Assembly (NCBI RefSeq): GCF_001189235.2
Contig: NZ_LFIP02000015.1
Coordinates: 30,144 to 94,143, forward strand
DNA: 64,000 nucleotides
Reading direction: 5' to 3'
DNA from: Bradyrhizobium embrapense
GTDB lineage: Bacteria > Pseudomonadota > Alphaproteobacteria > Rhizobiales > Xanthobacteraceae
The stretch's first letter is position 1, and each line of letters begins with the position of its first letter. The notes under the pieces are model-generated. The model was given only the letters and a program-made list of their open reading frames with translations. It searched no databases and had not been told where the DNA came from. Both the position numbers and the translations under genes were made by a program. Shown here one piece after another: positions 8,676 through 17,027 of the stretch.

Positions 8676-10571
8676 ATGAACGGGTTTGGATTCTCGAAAT
8701 TGAATCGATTGCTGCTCGCCGTCGCAGCCTTGCTGCTGATCGTCAGCCAGCCCGCCTTCGCCGAGAAGCGCGTGGCCTTGGTGCTCGGCAATTCGGCCTA
8801 TCGCAACACCGCGGCGCTGGCCAACCCGGTCAACGATGCCTCGGTGATGGCCACGACGCTGAAGAACGCCGGCTTCGACGTGGTCGATTTCCGCAAGGAC
8901 CTGCCGGCCGTCGAAACCCGCCGCGCGCTGCGCGAATTCGCCGACCTCGCCCGCGATGCCGATATCGCGCTGGTCTATTATGCCGGCCACGGCATCGAGG
9001 TGGACGGCGCCAATTACCTGATCCCGGTCGACGCCCGGCTGGAGCGCGATACCGACGTCTATGACGAGGCGTTTTCGCTCGACCGCATCCTGGTCGCGAT
9101 CGAGCCGGCGCGGCGACTGCGGCTGGTGATCCTCGATGCCTGCCGCGACAATCCGTTTGCCAAGACCATGAAGCGGACGCTGGCGACCCGGGCGATCGGG
9201 CAGGGCCTGGCCAAGGTCGAGCCGACCAGTCCGAACGTGCTGATCGCCTATTCGGCTAAGGCGGGCTCGACCGCGGCCGACGGCGACGGCAAGAACAGCC
9301 CGTTCACGATCGCGCTGTCGAAATTCCTGCCGACCCCCGGTCTCGATGTCCGCCGCGCCTTCGGCTACGTCCGCGACGAGGTGCTGAAGACCACCAACAA
9401 TCGCCAGGAGCCGTTCGTCTACGGTTCGCTCGGCGGTGAGGACGTGCCGCTGGTGCCGGCACCGGCCAAGCCGGCGCCCGCCGCCGCTGCCGCGCCAATT
9501 GCGCCAGCCCCGACACCGCAGTCCGAGGCCCGTCGCGACTACGAGCTGGCGTTGCAGATCGGCAACAAGAGCGCGATGAACGCCTTCCTCGCCCAATATC
9601 CGAGCGGCTACTACGCCAACCTCGCGAGGTTACAGCTGGAGAAGTTCACCGCCGAGGACGCGCGTATCGCAGCCACCGAGAAGGCGCGTCTGGCCGAACA
9701 GGAGCGCGCCCGTCTCGCCGCCGAGGGCGCGCAGAAGGCGCAGCAGGCCAAGGCCGAGGCCGATGCGAAGGCCGCCGAAGCCGCGCGTCTCGCCGCGGAA
9801 CGGGCCAAGCAAGTCGCGCAAGAGCAGGCCGCGGCCGCCGAGCAGAAGCGCCAGGCGGACTCGGCGTTGGCCGATCGTGCCGCAGCCAACAAGGCGCCAA
9901 CCGATCAAGCGGCAACGCCCGCGGCGGCCGCACCGCCAGCCCCACCGGCTTCACCCGAGAAGACCACGACGGTGGCCGCGTTGGCCCCCGGATCGCCCGA
10001 GGCCGATGTCGTCAAATCGGTGCAGACCGAATTGCGCCGCGTCGGCTGTCTGACCGGCGCCGTCGATGGCGACTGGAACGCCGCCTCGCAGCGCTCGCTG
10101 ACGCTGTTCAACCGCTATGCCGGCACCAAGCTCGACATCAAGACCGCGAGCGTCGATACCCTCGATGCCGTCAAGCTGAAGCAGTCCCGCGTCTGTCCGC
10201 TGCTCTGCGAGCACGGCTACAAGGCCGACGGCGATCGCTGCACGCGGATCGTGTGCGCCGAGGGCTCGTTCCTCAACGACGACAACGAATGCGAGAAGCG
10301 GCGCGACCGGAAGCCGGTCGCCAAGCGCGACGGCGACGAGCGCCCGTCGCGCCGTGACCGCGAACGCGCCTTCCACCCGCAGCGCGAGCCGCAGGTTCCG
10401 GCAGCGGAAATTCCGCGCCCGCAGGGCCGTGCCAGGGCGGAGGGCGGCGGCAGCGGCCAGATCATGTGCGACGCCTATCTGTGCCGCCCGGTCAGGCGCG
10501 GCTGCCATCTCGAGTACCGCGGCGGCGGCGGCCCCGGCGGCAACACCGGCAATGTCGAGGTCTGCAACTAG
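8676..10571 (+). CDS. Exported caspase-like (peptidase C14) protein with coiled-coil and C-terminal domains
   Basis: A 631-residue protein. Residues 1-29 form a signal peptide ending AFA. Residues 30-260 are a caspase-fold domain with His105 in YYAGHG and Cys156 in LDACRDNPF, the His/Cys dyad of clan CD peptidases. A Pro/Ala-rich linker (about 265-285) is followed by a short helical block. Then comes an Ala/Glu/Lys-rich coiled coil (about 325-410), a second Pro/Ala linker, and a small domain around VKSVQTELRRVGCLTGAVDG that resembles a peptidoglycan-binding or Sel1-like tail repeat. The last 120 residues are Cys- and Arg-rich. Alphaproteobacteria carry several such proteins; their substrates are mostly unknown. 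Location is inferred as periplasmic. Confidence 0.88.
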   Translation: MNGFGFSKLNRLLLAVAALLLIVSQPAFAEKRVALVLGNSAYRNTAALANPVNDASVMATTLKNAGFDVVDFRKDLPAVETRRALREFADLARDADIALVYYAGHGIEVDGANYLIPVDARLERDTDVYDEAFSLDRILVAIEPARRLRLVILDACRDNPFAKTMKRTLATRAIGQGLAKVEPTSPNVLIAYSAKAGSTAADGDGKNSPFTIALSKFLPTPGLDVRRAFGYVRDEVLKTTNNRQEPFVYGSLGGEDVPLVPAPAKPAPAAAAAPIAPAPTPQSEARRDYELALQIGNKSAMNAFLAQYPSGYYANLARLQLEKFTAEDARIAATEKARLAEQERARLAAEGAQKAQQAKAEADAKAAEAARLAAERAKQVAQEQAAAAEQKRQADSALADRAAANKAPTDQAATPAAAAPPAPPASPEKTTTVAALAPGSPEADVVKSVQTELRRVGCLTGAVDGDWNAASQRSLTLFNRYAGTKLDIKTASVDTLDAVKLKQSRVCPLLCEHGYKADGDRCTRIVCAEGSFLNDDNECEKRRDRKPVAKRDGDERPSRRDRERAFHPQREPQVPAAEIPRPQGRARAEGGGSGQIMCDAYLCRPVRRGCHLEYRGGGGPGGNTGNVEVCN

Positions 10572-10581
10572 TGTTCGGCAG

Positions 10582-11262
10582 CTAGATCAGGCTCGCTGCG
10601 ATGTTCACCATCAGGGCCAGCAGCGCGGTGTTGAACACGAACGAGATGATGCCATGCACGGTGGCGGTGCGGCGGATGATCTTGTCGGTGATGCCGACGT
10701 CGGAGACCTGCGCGGTCATGCCGATCACGAACGAGAAATAGACGAAGTCCCAGTAATCGGCGTCGGTATGCTCATCGCCGCTCGGGAACTGCAATCCGCC
10801 GGGCGTCTTGCCGCGGTAGAACTCGTGGGCGTAATGCAGCGCGAATGCGGTGTGGACCACCGCCCATGACAGCGTGATGGTGGCGATGGCCACCGCGAGG
10901 CCAGCCGCGCTGCCCTTGGATGCGCCGAGTTCGAACACGATGGCCAGGAGGCTCGCCAGTGCGCCGAACGCGGTCAGCAGCAGGATCAGGAAGCGGCCGT
11001 CGTCCTGCAATATGGCGCTGCGCTTGATGTGGGCGACGCCACAGCGCAGCATCATCGCATAGGCGAGCACGAGATAGAGCGCGGCGAAGGCGTCCCAGCC
11101 GGCGAGCATGCGCGTGACGAGGCGCATCGGGCCCGGGATCAGCAGCGCGACGGCGATGCCGAGCGCGATCGAGACGAAGGTCCGCGGCCGGCCCACCACC
11201 ACGCGGACCGGCATCGGCAGCTTGCGGAAACGAACAAGGCGGTCGTCGAGCTCCTTGTTCAT
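10582..11262 (-). CDS. DUF1345 family membrane protein
   Basis: A 226-residue inner-membrane protein with about five hydrophobic segments. The DUF1345 signature is clear in the central loop FYRGKTPGGLQFPSGD followed by DYWDFVYFSFVIGMTAQVSD, and the C-terminal segment ends VNIAASLI. The function of the family is unknown, though the YWDFVYFSF loop is strongly kept. It follows ispA by 18 bases on the same strand, so co-transcription is likely, but no functional link to isoprenoid synthesis is evident. Confidence 0.88.
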   Translation of the reverse strand: MNKELDDRLVRFRKLPMPVRVVVGRPRTFVSIALGIAVALLIPGPMRLVTRMLAGWDAFAALYLVLAYAMMLRCGVAHIKRSAILQDDGRFLILLLTAFGALASLLAIVFELGASKGSAAGLAVAIATITLSWAVVHTAFALHYAHEFYRGKTPGGLQFPSGDEHTDADYWDFVYFSFVIGMTAQVSDVGITDKIIRRTATVHGIISFVFNTALLALMVNIAASLI

Positions 11263-11280
11263 TTCGCGCTTTGCTTTCGG

Positions 11281-12201
11281 CTAGTTCTTGCGCTCGGCGA
11301 CGAAGCGGGCGGCCGCGCGCAGCACGTCGCCCCGATCGCCGAACACCGACAGCGCGGCGTCGGCGCGCGCCAGCAGGTCGCGCACCCGCTGCTTGGCACC
11401 GTCGATGCCGAGCTGGGTGACGAAGGTGGTCTTGCCGAGCACGGCGTCAGCACCTGCCGGCTTGCCCAGCGCGGCGGCGTCGCCCTCGACGTCGAGCAGA
11501 TCGTCGGCGATCTGGAAGGCTTCGCCGAGCGCTTTGCCGTAATCGTCGAGCGCCCGGTATTCCTTCTGCGAGGCCTGGCCGAGGATCGCGCCGGCGATGC
11601 AGCCGAAGCGGAGCAGCGCGCCGGTCTTCATCTGTTGCACGCGCGCGACGTCGACCGGCTCGCGGTCGCCGAAGCGGCCTTCGCCCGCGAGATCGAGGAT
11701 CTGGCCGCCGGCCATGCCGCCGATGCCGGAGGCGCGCGCCAGCGCGCGGGTCAAGAGCAGGCGCACCTGGGCGTCCTTGTGGATCGCATCGCGGGTGATG
11801 ATGTCGAAGGCAATCGTCAGCAGCGCGTCTCCGGCGAGGATCGCGGTGGCATCGTCATAGGCCTTGTGCAGGGTCGGGCGACCGCGGCGCAGATCGGAAT
11901 TGTCCATCGCCGGCAGATCGTCATGGATCAGCGAATAGCAGTGGATGCATTCAAGGGCTGCGCCGACCAGCAGGGCCGACTCGCGCGGGATGCCGAACAC
12001 CGCGGCGCTCTCGACCGCGAGGAACGGCCGCAGCCGCTTGCCGCCGCCGAGGCTCGAATAGCGCATGGCCTCGATCAGACGCTTCGGGCGCGCGATCTCG
12101 TCGCTCTCGGGCGCATCGGACAGCAGTTTGGCGAGCAGGGCTTCGGTATCCTCCGCGGTCTGGTCCAGCCGCTTGGAAAACTCTGCAGTACCGGTCGTCA
12201 T
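11281..12201 (-). CDS. ispA: Polyprenyl synthetase (farnesyl/geranylgeranyl diphosphate synthase)
   Basis: A 306-residue trans-prenyltransferase that condenses isopentenyl diphosphate with allylic diphosphates. The first Asp-rich motif is DDLPAMD (Asp94, Asp95, Asp100) and the second is DDLLD (Asp233, Asp234, Asp237); both chelate Mg2+. The substrate-binding GGGKRLRP (52-59) is present. The two extra residues in the first motif are typical of bacterial short-chain enzymes, so farnesyl diphosphate is the likely product, with geranylgeranyl as an alternative. It supplies precursors for quinones and hopanoids together with ispG at 1447. Start ATG 12201. Confidence 0.92.
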   Translation of the reverse strand: MTTGTAEFSKRLDQTAEDTEALLAKLLSDAPESDEIARPKRLIEAMRYSSLGGGKRLRPFLAVESAAVFGIPRESALLVGAALECIHCYSLIHDDLPAMDNSDLRRGRPTLHKAYDDATAILAGDALLTIAFDIITRDAIHKDAQVRLLLTRALARASGIGGMAGGQILDLAGEGRFGDREPVDVARVQQMKTGALLRFGCIAGAILGQASQKEYRALDDYGKALGEAFQIADDLLDVEGDAAALGKPAGADAVLGKTTFVTQLGIDGAKQRVRDLLARADAALSVFGDRGDVLRAAARFVAERKN

Positions 12202-12342
12202 CTAAGAATTGCTCCAGATCGATTTTCGGCCGGACAATCGTTGATGGGATCGGCTTCGTCAATTCCCGCCCTGCGATGGATTGCGCCTTAAAAGTGCTGG
12301 AAAAACCGTGAATTATCCCGCAGACGTCTGATAGCGCCGGCC

Positions 12343-13074
12343 GTGTTCTGGCGGGCGGGTGCAAAATCCTCCCTGGAAAGCTCCTCCCCGGAAACCCCAG
12401 CTTTGCGCATTGTCCGGATTTTATTGCTGCTTTTGCTGGCCTTGCTGTTGCTGCCCTATCTGGTGACGCCGTTCTACCGCACCGGTCAGCCAGTTTCGGC
12501 CCTGATGGCGTGGCGGACCCTGCGAGGGGCCGCGGTAACCCGGCATTGGATCGATTTCGGCGCCATGTCGCCCTATCTGCCGCGGTCCGTGGTCGGCTCG
12601 GAGGATGCCCATTTCTGCAAGCACCGGGGCGTCGATTGGGGTGCGCTGCGCGAGGTGATCGACGACGCCGGGGACGGTGAGGCGGCCCGCGGCGGCTCGA
12701 CCATCACCCAACAAGTGGCCAAGAACCTGTTCCTGTGGCCCGGCCGCAGCGTGATCCGCAAGGGGCTGGAACTGCCGCTGGCACTCTGGATCGATTTCGT
12801 GCTTCCGAAACAGCGGATCCTGGAAATCTACCTCAACATCGCGGAAATGGGTCCATCCGGGCAGTTCGGCGCCGAAGCCGGCGCCCAATATGCCTTCGGC
12901 CGGTCAGCGGCCGAACTATCACCCCGGGAGGCGGCGCTTTTGGCGGCGATCCTGCCGAATCCGGTCAAAAGGAGTGCCCGGAACCCGGGTCCGGGGGTCC
13001 GCAGGCTGTCCGGGACCTATATGGCCCGGGCCAACTCGGTGACGCGCTGCTGGCACGAAAATCGCGGTTCTTGA
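12343..13074 (+). CDS. mtgA: Monofunctional biosynthetic peptidoglycan transglycosylase
   Basis: A 243-residue member of glycosyltransferase family 51 that polymerises lipid II into glycan strands. One N-terminal membrane anchor (about 22-42, very Leu-rich) is followed by the GT51 domain. The catalytic Glu lies in GSEDAHFCKHRGVDWGA, and GGSTITQQVAKNLFLW, KQRILEIYLNIAEMG and AALLAAILPNP are the other family motifs. No transpeptidase domain follows, which fits MtgA rather than a class A PBP. GTG 12343 is the upstream start; a later start inside the poorly conserved 20 leading residues is possible. Divergent from ispA. Confidence 0.92.
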   Translation: MFWRAGAKSSLESSSPETPALRIVRILLLLLLALLLLPYLVTPFYRTGQPVSALMAWRTLRGAAVTRHWIDFGAMSPYLPRSVVGSEDAHFCKHRGVDWGALREVIDDAGDGEAARGGSTITQQVAKNLFLWPGRSVIRKGLELPLALWIDFVLPKQRILEIYLNIAEMGPSGQFGAEAGAQYAFGRSAAELSPREAALLAAILPNPVKRSARNPGPGVRRLSGTYMARANSVTRCWHENRGS

Positions 13075-13231
13075 GCGCGATTTCGGGCGGATTTTGCTGT
13101 CTGCGGGCCTAGATTTACGCGGTACCTTCCTCTATAAGCGCGGCCTTACCGGCATCGCAGCTTGCGCTTCGAAGCGCTGAGCCCGTCCGCATTTCGGACG
13201 ATGCCTCCGCAACACCCTAGAGGACACCGTC

Positions 13232-13417
13232 ATGGCCGTTCCCAGAAGAAAAACCTCGCCGTCGCGCCGTGGCATGCGCCGTTCGGCCGATGCGATCAAG
13301 ACCCCGACCTATGTCGAGGACAAGGACTCCGGCGAGCTGCGCCGTCCGCACCACCTCGACCTGAAGACCGGCATGTACAAGGGCCGCCAGGTCCTGAAGG
13401 CCAAGAAAGAGTCCTGA
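13232..13417 (+). CDS. rpmF: 50S ribosomal protein L32
   Basis: A 61-residue basic protein starting MAVPRRKTSPSRRGMRRSAD, the standard L32 N-terminus of alphaproteobacteria, where the zinc-binding cysteines of some other L32 proteins are absent. GAGGA stands eight to twelve bases before the ATG. In many bacteria rpmF leads the plsX-fabH operon; here it stands with a hypothetical membrane protein downstream instead. A TATAAG hexamer at 13133 could be part of its promoter, but no good -35 partner was seen. Confidence 0.97.
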   Translation: MAVPRRKTSPSRRGMRRSADAIKTPTYVEDKDSGELRRPHHLDLKTGMYKGRQVLKAKKES

Positions 13418-13560
13418 TCGGACCTTCGGCGGTCGCGCTGCAGTGATGCAGCGCTGCGCCTGAATTCGGCCAACGAGTGCGGTCAACACGGGCGCGTCCG
13501 CGGCGAAGCCAATGAGCATCGCCGCGTTGCTGGTTCTCCCTGAATAAGGCGCAAGCCCCG

Positions 13561-14193
13561 ATGGTCGGTTTTCCGCTGCTGCTCGTTCCGCTCGCGGTCT
13601 ACAACATCATCGCCTTCCTGATGCCCGGCGTGTCCTTCACGGACCCGCTGATCAGGCTGACACTGCTGTCGGGCGAAGTGTGGCAGATCACGCTCAGTGA
13701 CATGCTGCTCGCTGCCGGCGTGCTGCTGTTGCTGCTCGAGGTCATCAAGGGCGCGCGCCCCGGCGCGAAATACCTCACCGATCATCTGCTGTCGTTGATC
13801 GTGTTCGGCGCGGCCGCCGCCGAATTCGTGCTCTGGCCGAAATTCGGCAACTCGACCTATTGCCTGCTCACGCTGCTGGCGCTGGTCGATTTCATTTCCG
13901 GAATTGCGCTACACACCCGCCGCCGTGCGGTGGTCGCGGCACCGGCGCCTGCGCCGGTCAGCAAGCCGCAGCCCGCAGCGGTCGAGACGCCGCGGCCCGC
14001 GCCTGCAGTGGATCCTGCGCCGCCGCGGCCCGCGCCTGCACCCGTCGTCGCACCGGCGCCCGCCGCGCCGGTCCCGCCAGCGACCTCAGTTGCGGAATCC
14101 GTGCTGGCCGATCAATCCACGCCCAAGCCGACCGTCACCTCGCCGGATTTGCAGCCCGGCGGGCCGCCATCGCCGGACACGCCGCAACGCTAG
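13561..14193 (+). CDS. Membrane protein with Pro/Ala-rich C-terminal tail, unknown function
   Basis: A 210-residue protein. Residues 1-118 hold about four hydrophobic segments, such as FPLLLVPLAVYNIIAFLMPG and DMLLAAGVLLLLLEVI. Residues 125-210 are almost wholly Pro, Ala and Val, probably a disordered cytoplasmic or periplasmic extension. I do not recognise the family. There is no clear Shine-Dalgarno sequence before ATG 13561. It sits between rpmF and an NTF2-like gene; the latter starts 19 bases after its stop. Confidence 0.75.
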   Translation: MVGFPLLLVPLAVYNIIAFLMPGVSFTDPLIRLTLLSGEVWQITLSDMLLAAGVLLLLLEVIKGARPGAKYLTDHLLSLIVFGAAAAEFVLWPKFGNSTYCLLTLLALVDFISGIALHTRRRAVVAAPAPAPVSKPQPAAVETPRPAPAVDPAPPRPAPAPVVAPAPAAPVPPATSVAESVLADQSTPKPTVTSPDLQPGGPPSPDTPQR

Positions 14194-14212
14194 AGCGTTA
14201 TCGAGGTCGATC

Positions 14213-14683
14213 ATGACCGGAGAGACGGCCCTTCCGATCGCCGATTCGACGACCACTCGATCGATCTTCGACTGGCTCGAACGGTTCGCCGCCTGCGTCA
14301 GGGCGGTCGACTATGCGGCGGCCCGACCGTTCTGGCATTCGGACATCATCTCGTTCGGCACCTATCAGGAACTGATCCACGGCCGCACCCGCTGGACCGA
14401 GATGCAATGGGACAATGTCTGGCCCCGCACCGCGGATTTCGCCTTCGATCTCGAACATACGAAAGTGCTGGTCAGCGCCGACGGCGGCATGGCGACGGTG
14501 ATCACGCCGTGGACGAGCACCGGCTTCCATGCGGACGGCAGCCGCTTCGATCGTCCGGGGCGGGCGACGATCATTCTCGCGCGTCAGGCCGACGGGCGCT
14601 GGCTCGGCATCCATTCCCACATGTCGCTGCGCCGCGGCGTGCCGCAGGACAGCCACGGCAACCGGCCCGTCAAGGCCCGCTGA
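14213..14683 (+). CDS. SnoaL/NTF2-like family protein
   Basis: A 156-residue protein with the pattern of a ketosteroid-isomerase-like or DUF4440 protein: WLERFAACVRAVDYAAARPF, then ADGGMATVITPWTSTGF and RPGRATIILARQADGRW with the usual closing IHSHMSL. It is probably a small cytoplasmic dimer; no active-site residues can be assigned. ATG 14213 was chosen because the fold begins just after it; the frame is open far upstream through the Pro-rich tail of the preceding gene, but that translation is an Arg/Pro-rich shadow. Confidence 0.82.
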   Translation: MTGETALPIADSTTTRSIFDWLERFAACVRAVDYAAARPFWHSDIISFGTYQELIHGRTRWTEMQWDNVWPRTADFAFDLEHTKVLVSADGGMATVITPWTSTGFHADGSRFDRPGRATIILARQADGRWLGIHSHMSLRRGVPQDSHGNRPVKAR

Positions 14684-14698
14684 CATCGAGATGATGGA

Positions 14699-14983
14699 CT
14701 AGATGATTTGCCGGGTCCGCCGCGCGACACTGCGGCGCTCGTCGACATGCGGACCGTAGGCGCTCTGCGCGTCGGCCAATGACCCACGCCGCAGCCCGCA
14801 GGTCTGCGGCTCGTGCGCAGCGGTTGCGATCAGGTGGGCCACAAACGACGGATCGGCATGCGCAAGGGGGATCTTGGGCGCCCAATGGGTGATCGCGGCC
14901 AGCGGCACCAGGGCCGTGCCGGTCGCCGGGGCCGTGTCGGTGAACTCACCGTTCAGGACCTCTGATTGATCGAACTCGCGCAT
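14699..14983 (-). CDS. Small hypothetical protein
   Basis: A 94-residue protein. The core SFVAHLIATAAHEPQTCGLR is of a kind I recall in short conserved rhizobial proteins, in which a pattern HLIAT...QT..LRR..LADA is repeated across paralogues. There are no membrane segments and no signal peptide. It is convergent with the preceding NTF2-like gene and divergent from the GGDEF/EAL gene. Function is unknown; the call rests on the coherent composition and the recalled pattern. Confidence 0.55.
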   Translation of the reverse strand: MREFDQSEVLNGEFTDTAPATGTALVPLAAITHWAPKIPLAHADPSFVAHLIATAAHEPQTCGLRRGSLADAQSAYGPHVDERRSVARRTRQII

Positions 14984-15202
14984 CGCCTGCGACCCGTTGG
15001 AGCGTCATCATTTGGGACGTTGCGTCCCGCTGCAACACCCTCATGGCAAGGGTCATGCCCGCCATCCCCAGTTCGTTCCGCGGCAGTCGAAAACGTGGTT
15101 TCCAGATTATTTATCAAGTTCTCCTAGCGTTGGATTCACCGGAACCACTATCTTGAGGGTGTGTAGAATCACCGGGTGCCGTCCCAAATCGAGACATAGT
15201 CG

Positions 15203-16894
15203 ATGCTCCCTGTCCCGCCAGCTGCCAGCATCCTCGACTCGCTCGGCCAAGCGACATTCGCCTGGGACCTGGCGAACGATGCGATGGCCTGGAGTGACAA
15301 TGCGGCGACGGTCTTCCCGGATATCCCCGTTGCCGCGCTCGCCAGCGGTGGCGAGCTCGCAAAGCTGATCGAGCCCTCGCGCTCCGTTCGCACGGATGCG
15401 CTCGGCCAGACCGGACCGGCGCGGGGCGGCGAGGGCGTTCCCTACCGGATCGAATATGGCGTGCGGGCCGTCACCTCGGCGCCGGTAATCTGGATCGAGG
15501 AGATCGGCTGCTGGTTTCCCGGTGCCGACGGCAGGCCGGCGCGCGTGCAGGGCGTCGTCCGCATCAACAATGAACGGCACGCCCGCGACGAGCAGCTGTT
15601 GAAACTGTCGCGGCACGATCCGCTGACCAACGAGCTCAACCGGACTTATCTGATCGCCTCGCTCGCGGAGACCGTGGAGGAGTGCGCGCGCTTCCGCACC
15701 GCCTGCGCCTTCATGCTGATCGGCATCGATCATCTGGCGCGGGTCAACGACGCCTTCGGCTTCGACGTTGCGGACGCCGTCATCGCCGAGGTGGCGAAGC
15801 GGATTCGTGCCCGGCTGCGCAGCGGCGACATGCTCGGCCGCTTCTCCGGCAACAAGTTCGGCCTGATCCTGCGCAATTGCACCGTCGACGACACCAACGT
15901 CGCCGCCGAGCGCTTCCTCGCCGCGGTGCGCGACGAAGTGGTGCCGACCAGGTCCGGTCCGGTGTCGGTGACCGCATCGATCGGCGCCGTCACCATCCCG
16001 CGCCATGCGAAGTCGGCGGAGGAGGCGGTCAATCGCGCCCAGGAGACGCTGGACGCCGCCAAGAGCCGCCGCGCCGGGTCGTTCGCGCTGTGGAAGCCGA
16101 ATGTCGAGCGCGACGCGCAGCGCCGCGTCAACATCCGCGTCACCGACGAGATCGTCACCGCGCTGAACGAGCGCCGCATCGTGATCGGCTTCGAGCCGGT
16201 GGTCGATGCGCGCTCGCGGCAGCCTTCGTTCTACGAGTGCCTGGTCCGCATGGAGCAGGACGACGGCCGCGCGCTGCTCGCGCCCGACATCGTGCCGGTC
16301 GCCGAGCGGCTCGGCCTGATCCGGCTGGTCGATCACCGCGTGCTGGAGCTTGCGATCGCCGAACTCGCCGCGGCGCCGGGCGTGCAGCTCAGCCTCAACA
16401 TCTCGCCGGACACCACGATGGATCCGGACTGGTGGGCCACCATCGAATCGCTGATGCGCGCGCATCCGGGCGTCGGCGAGCGGCTGATCGTCGAGATCAC
16501 CGAGACCGTCGCGATCCAGGATATCGACGACGTCCGCGGCTTCGTCACGCGGCTGAAAAATTTCGGCAGCCGGATCGCGATCGACGATTTCGGCGCCGGC
16601 TACACCTCGTTCCGCAATCTGCGCAAGCTCGGCGTCGATATCGTCAAGATCGACGGCGCCTTCGTGCAGAACATCGTGCGTTCGGCCGACGACCGCGCCT
16701 TCGTGCAGACGCTGATCGATCTCGCACGGCGGCTCGAGATCAAGACTGTCGCCGAATGGGTGCAGGACGAGGAAGCCGCCGCGATGCTGCGCGAATGGGG
16801 CTGCGACTTCATCCAGGGGCGCCTGATCGGCCTCGCCTCGCCCGACCGGCCGTGGAACGAAGCCGCGGAGAAGCCGGTACCGGCCGCGGGCTGA
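15203..16894 (+). CDS. GGDEF/EAL domain protein with degenerate GGDEF (predicted c-di-GMP phosphodiesterase)
   Basis: A 563-residue protein. Residues 1-130 look like a PAS-type sensor. A GGDEF domain (about 135-300) begins SRHDPLTNELNR, but its signature loop reads SGNKF instead of GGDEF, so it should not make c-di-GMP. The EAL domain (about 315-555) opens with ECLVRM and keeps the metal and catalytic residues. These are Asn in LSLNISPD, Glu in EITET, Asp-Asp in IDDFGAGYTS, Lys in VKIDGAFV and Glu in TVAEWVQ. A working phosphodiesterase with a GTP-binding or purely structural GGDEF half is the best reading. No membrane segments; cytoplasmic. Confidence 0.88.
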   Translation: MLPVPPAASILDSLGQATFAWDLANDAMAWSDNAATVFPDIPVAALASGGELAKLIEPSRSVRTDALGQTGPARGGEGVPYRIEYGVRAVTSAPVIWIEEIGCWFPGADGRPARVQGVVRINNERHARDEQLLKLSRHDPLTNELNRTYLIASLAETVEECARFRTACAFMLIGIDHLARVNDAFGFDVADAVIAEVAKRIRARLRSGDMLGRFSGNKFGLILRNCTVDDTNVAAERFLAAVRDEVVPTRSGPVSVTASIGAVTIPRHAKSAEEAVNRAQETLDAAKSRRAGSFALWKPNVERDAQRRVNIRVTDEIVTALNERRIVIGFEPVVDARSRQPSFYECLVRMEQDDGRALLAPDIVPVAERLGLIRLVDHRVLELAIAELAAAPGVQLSLNISPDTTMDPDWWATIESLMRAHPGVGERLIVEITETVAIQDIDDVRGFVTRLKNFGSRIAIDDFGAGYTSFRNLRKLGVDIVKIDGAFVQNIVRSADDRAFVQTLIDLARRLEIKTVAEWVQDEEAAAMLREWGCDFIQGRLIGLASPDRPWNEAAEKPVPAAG

Positions 16895-17027
16895 AGCGGC
16901 AGGCCGCAGCATCCGCCGTCATAGCTGGTCCGCGGCGCGTCACATTGACCGCAGGCTCCGCACCCCATATCCGCCGCCGCAGGTGCGCACGAGTTGCGCC
17001 GCTGGGCTGTCCGGAGAGCAGGCGGAT

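Noticed and set aside
13435..13454. Hairpin GCGCTGCA/TGCAGCGC after rpmF as terminator
   Set aside because: An eight-base-pair stem with loop GTGA but no T run after it; not enough to call.
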